From: an uncultured Tenacibaculum sp.
Lineage (GTDB): Bacteria > Bacteroidota > Bacteroidia > Flavobacteriales > Flavobacteriaceae
DNA length: 64,000 nt
Direction of reading: 5' to 3'
Assembly: GCF_947498805.1 (NCBI RefSeq)
Contig: NZ_CANMLT010000003.1
Coordinates: 434,001-498,000, forward strand
Part shown: positions 61,121-64,000 of the stretch, piece by piece
How the letters are laid out: every line of letters starts with the position of its first letter
Position numbering within the stretch: position 1 is the stretch's first letter
The notes under the pieces: model-generated
Told to the model about the DNA's origin: nothing
What the model saw: only the letters and a program-made list of their open reading frames with translations
Databases searched by the model: none
Translations under genes and position numbers: made by a program

Positions 61121-64000
61121 ATGAAAAATAATTTCAAATTATTAGTTGGTGGTTTGTCTTTAGCAGTGGCCTCTACGGTCGGCTATAAAGAATTTCAATC
61201 TTATGAGGCACAAAAAGAGATTGAAAGCAAACGACAAACACATGCAGCATTTTTAAAGAACAGTCCTTACAAAGAAACTTTAAAGTGGGATAAAAAAACT
61301 AGAAAGCTTAATGGGCTTCCGCCTAATAGGTATTTCGAGCAAATGGCAGAGTTAACAATGAACCCTGCAACAGGAGAGCTTGAACAAGGAAATGTTACAA
61401 AGCTTAGGCAAGAGCTTGTAAACATGAGACAAGCGCAAAAAAACCCTGGAGAAAATACAAATGCTTGGGTAGAAAGAGGTCCGAACAATGTAGGGGGAAG
61501 AACAAGAGTTATTTTATTTGATCCAAACGACGCTACCAATAGAAAAGTATATGCTGGAGGTGTTAGTGGTGGTTTATGGGTAAATAATGACATTACGAAT
61601 GCCAATTCTCAATGGCAAAGAGTTCAAAATGTACCAGGAAATTTATCGGTAACATCTATTACAGTTGATCCAAGAAATTCTAATACTTGGTATGTAGGTA
61701 CTGGAGAACAATATACAGCAGGTGATGTTGTTGGTAATGGAGTATATAGAACAACAGATGGTGGTACTACTTGGACGGCTATTAATATTCCAGCTGCAGG
61801 AGGAGGAACCATTAACTTTAATGCATCAAATGTATTCTTATCTGGAATTCATTATGTAAATGATGTTTTAGCATGGGATAATGGTACTTCTACAGAATTA
61901 TTTGTAGCAGTAGGAGCGCATGTGTATGGAGCTTCATCTTCACCTAGAAACTGGTTAGGGTTACAATCTGCCGGATTATATCGTTCAACGAATGGTGGTA
62001 CTACGTGGAATAGAATTGAAACTGCTGGAATGCGATATGAACGTGATGGTAATAACTACTACTATATTCCAAATGATTTAGAAGTAGGTTCAGACAATAA
62101 GATTTGGATGGGTACTATCAATTCTGCTTTAGGACAAGGTGGAGGAAGAGTATTTAGCTCTACAAATGGTTCTACATGGACGGAAGCTGCCGCTTCTCCA
62201 TTAACAGAATCTAATAGAGTAGAGATAGAGCCTTCTGCTTCTAATGCAAACAAATTATATGTTTTAGCACAAGGAACAACAGATGCAGCACCAGTAAGAA
62301 TCTTTAAAACAACAAACGGATTCTCTACAGTATCAACTGTAAGTTTACCAAATGATGCCGATACAAATATTGCAGCAAATGACTTTTGTCGTGGACAGGC
62401 TTTTTACGATTTAGTAATTGAAGCAGATCCAAGCAACGATGATACAGTATATGTTGGAGGTATCGATTTATTTAAGTCAACAAATGGAGGTACTTCTTGG
62501 AGTCAGTTATCTCACTGGTATGGTGGATTTGGTGTTTCTAACAATGTACATGCCGATCAACATTCTATTGCTTTTGGTAACAATTCTTCAACAAGAATGT
62601 TATTTGGTAATGACGGAGGTATCTACTATTCAGGAAATGCAGGAAGCACTATTAGTGTAAGAAACAAAGGGTACAATGTTACTCAGTTTGTTAAAGCTGC
62701 TATTGGACCAGATGGTGCAGGAGATACAAATGGTATCTTTAGTGCAGGAGCACAGGATAACGGAACACAAGCATTTAGAAATGCTTCAGCAGGAATTAAT
62801 AGTTCTACTGAATTAAGTGATGGTGACGGTTTTTACACGTTTGTTGATAAAGACGGTCAATATATGATTGCTACGTATACTAACAATGTAATTTACCGTT
62901 TTAACTTACCTTGGAATGGTCAAGGAAGAAGACAAGGAGGAGCAACTACTTTATCGAATGATCGAAATGCAGGAGACTTCGTAAACCAAATGGGATACGA
63001 TAGTAATGCGAATAGATTATTAGCTAACAACTCATCATCTTCTGCAAACTCTATTTTAAGTGTTAATGTAGCAGGAAACAGTAAAGGAACATTAACCAAT
63101 AGTTTATTAGATGCAAAACCTACCGCATTTAGAGCTTCTCCGTTTACAGCAAATCGTTGGTTTGTTGGATTAGCGAATGGTAAGTTATTAAAACTTTCAA
63201 GCGTTGGTAATTCAAGTGCTACGTTTGCTAGTGTTACAACTCCGTTTGTAGGATCTGTTTCATCAGTTAGATTTGGAGCTACAGAAAACGATATTTTTGT
63301 AACAATGCATAATTATGGAGTTACTAGTGTATGGGCTACTACAGATGGTGGTGCAAACTGGGTAAATAAAGAAGGGAATTTACCAAACATCCCAGTAAGA
63401 GATTTCTTACAAAACCCATTAGATAGAAATGAAGCAATTGTAGCAACTCAATTAGGAGTTTGGTCTACATCTAATTTCAATGCAGCATCTCCAACATGGT
63501 CTCAAGCATACAATGGAATGAGTGATGTAAGTGTAACTGCTTTTGATTATTGGAATGTAAATGGAACAAATACTCAAAACAAAATTATTGCGTCTACCTA
63601 TGGTAGAGGAGTGTTTACAGGAACATTTACAGCAAATACTGTTGCAGATACACAAGCACCAACTACTCCAGGTAGTTTAGCAGCTTCTAATGTTGCAGCT
63701 ACTTCGTTAACCTTAAACTGGAATGCATCTACAGATAATGTAGGGGTAAGCGGATATGATGTATATCGTGGAGCTACTAAAATTGGAACTTCTACAACTA
63801 CATCTTATAATGTAACAGGATTATCGGCAAGTACAGCATATACATTTACAGTAAAAGCAAAAGATGCTGCTGGAAATGAATCTGCAGCAAGTAATGCAGT
63901 TAATGTTACAACTACAGCAATTACTATTTCTTGTACATCTACAGTTACTTCTTTCCCATATGCAGAAGGATTTGAATCTGGAGATGGATGGACACAAGCA
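61121..64000 (+). CDS. Secreted beta-propeller (sortilin/BNR-like) protein with FN3 and MAM-like domains, cut by window edge
   Basis: The frame is open from ATG 61121 to the last base (960 codons); the C-terminus is missing. A short hydrophobic N-terminus (LLVGGLSLAVASTVGY) is followed by a helical pro-region. A large propeller-like region (about 100-840) then carries repeated blade motifs such as GVYRTTDGGTTWTAI, GLYRSTNGGTTWNRI, LFKSTNGGTSWSQL and WATTDGGANWVNK. These are BNR/sortilin-type repeats found in secreted glycan- or protein-binding proteins. An FN3 domain (about 843-930) follows, then the start of a MAM-like module (FPYAEGFESGDGW) matching the neighbour. A T9SS tail is expected beyond the window. 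Confidence 0.9.
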   Translation, partial: MKNNFKLLVGGLSLAVASTVGYKEFQSYEAQKEIESKRQTHAAFLKNSPYKETLKWDKKTRKLNGLPPNRYFEQMAELTMNPATGELEQGNVTKLRQELVNMRQAQKNPGENTNAWVERGPNNVGGRTRVILFDPNDATNRKVYAGGVSGGLWVNNDITNANSQWQRVQNVPGNLSVTSITVDPRNSNTWYVGTGEQYTAGDVVGNGVYRTTDGGTTWTAINIPAAGGGTINFNASNVFLSGIHYVNDVLAWDNGTSTELFVAVGAHVYGASSSPRNWLGLQSAGLYRSTNGGTTWNRIETAGMRYERDGNNYYYIPNDLEVGSDNKIWMGTINSALGQGGGRVFSSTNGSTWTEAAASPLTESNRVEIEPSASNANKLYVLAQGTTDAAPVRIFKTTNGFSTVSTVSLPNDADTNIAANDFCRGQAFYDLVIEADPSNDDTVYVGGIDLFKSTNGGTSWSQLSHWYGGFGVSNNVHADQHSIAFGNNSSTRMLFGNDGGIYYSGNAGSTISVRNKGYNVTQFVKAAIGPDGAGDTNGIFSAGAQDNGTQAFRNASAGINSSTELSDGDGFYTFVDKDGQYMIATYTNNVIYRFNLPWNGQGRRQGGATTLSNDRNAGDFVNQMGYDSNANRLLANNSSSSANSILSVNVAGNSKGTLTNSLLDAKPTAFRASPFTANRWFVGLANGKLLKLSSVGNSSATFASVTTPFVGSVSSVRFGATENDIFVTMHNYGVTSVWATTDGGANWVNKEGNLPNIPVRDFLQNPLDRNEAIVATQLGVWSTSNFNAASPTWSQAYNGMSDVSVTAFDYWNVNGTNTQNKIIASTYGRGVFTGTFTANTVADTQAPTTPGSLAASNVAATSLTLNWNASTDNVGVSGYDVYRGATKIGTSTTTSYNVTGLSASTAYTFTVKAKDAAGNESAASNAVNVTTTAITISCTSTVTSFPYAEGFESGDGWTQA

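Noticed and set aside
1..64000. tRNA, rRNA or riboswitch genes
   Set aside because: Reading both strands I saw no cloverleaf-ending CCA segments, rRNA-like GC-rich blocks or known riboswitch cores; a covariance-model scan would be needed to exclude them.

Overview
The window looks like a chromosomal segment from a low-GC marine member of the Flavobacteriaceae (Bacteroidota). A Tenacibaculum-like genus is a guess, not a call. Supporting signs are very AT-rich intergenic DNA, promoters of the flavobacterial TAnnTTTG type, absence of strong Shine-Dalgarno sites, type IX secretion (T9SS) sorting tails, and lineage-typical families (DUF4175, DUF4292, HU-CCDC81/SPOR, head-GIN). I found no rRNA, tRNA, CRISPR array or intact transposase.

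Layout. 1-3.4 kb: a large secreted M43 metalloprotease that runs off the left edge. 3.6-27.7 kb: mostly housekeeping genes: recA, an RluE-type pseudouridine synthase, rpiB, a diacylglycerol kinase-like enzyme, RNase R, tatA, a stomatin-like protein, mnmG, ybeY and gltX, with several membrane or envelope proteins and two membrane-anchored regulators. mnmG has a perfect parS-like palindrome at its 5' end. A 50-residue double-glycine-leader, Cys-rich peptide lies just before gltX. 27.7-33.9 kb: an accessory island. Three consecutive genes encode ClyA/HBL/Mak-type alpha-helical pore-forming toxin subunits, preceded by two PixA/AidA-family genes. The layout matches the Vibrio cholerae makDCBAE operon as I remember it. 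A 107-residue beta-rich protein of unknown function lies upstream. The island is bracketed by two kinds of dispersed palindromic repeat.

34-42 kb: mfd, carrying what looks like an in-frame palindromic repeat insertion; a GIY-YIG nuclease gene nested in an array of the same repeats; a membrane hydrolase; and a UPF1-like helicase with a C-terminal nuclease-like domain. 42-54 kb: envelope and housekeeping genes, including dprA, a TonB-like protein, a HU/SPOR protein, an acyl-CoA thioesterase, and a tightly packed envelope operon (nucleotidyltransferase, TPR, DUF4292 lipoprotein, EnvC-like, AI-2E transporter). 54-64 kb: a double-cassette oligopeptide ABC ATPase, then three consecutive genes for large exported multidomain proteins. 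Two are paralogous M43 proteases with T9SS tails. The third is a beta-propeller protein that shares FN3 and MAM-like modules with its neighbour and runs off the right edge.

The strongest candidate for a little-described system is the 28.5-33.9 kb toxin island: a tripartite pore-forming toxin with PixA/AidA partners in a Bacteroidota genome, flanked by mobile palindromic repeats.
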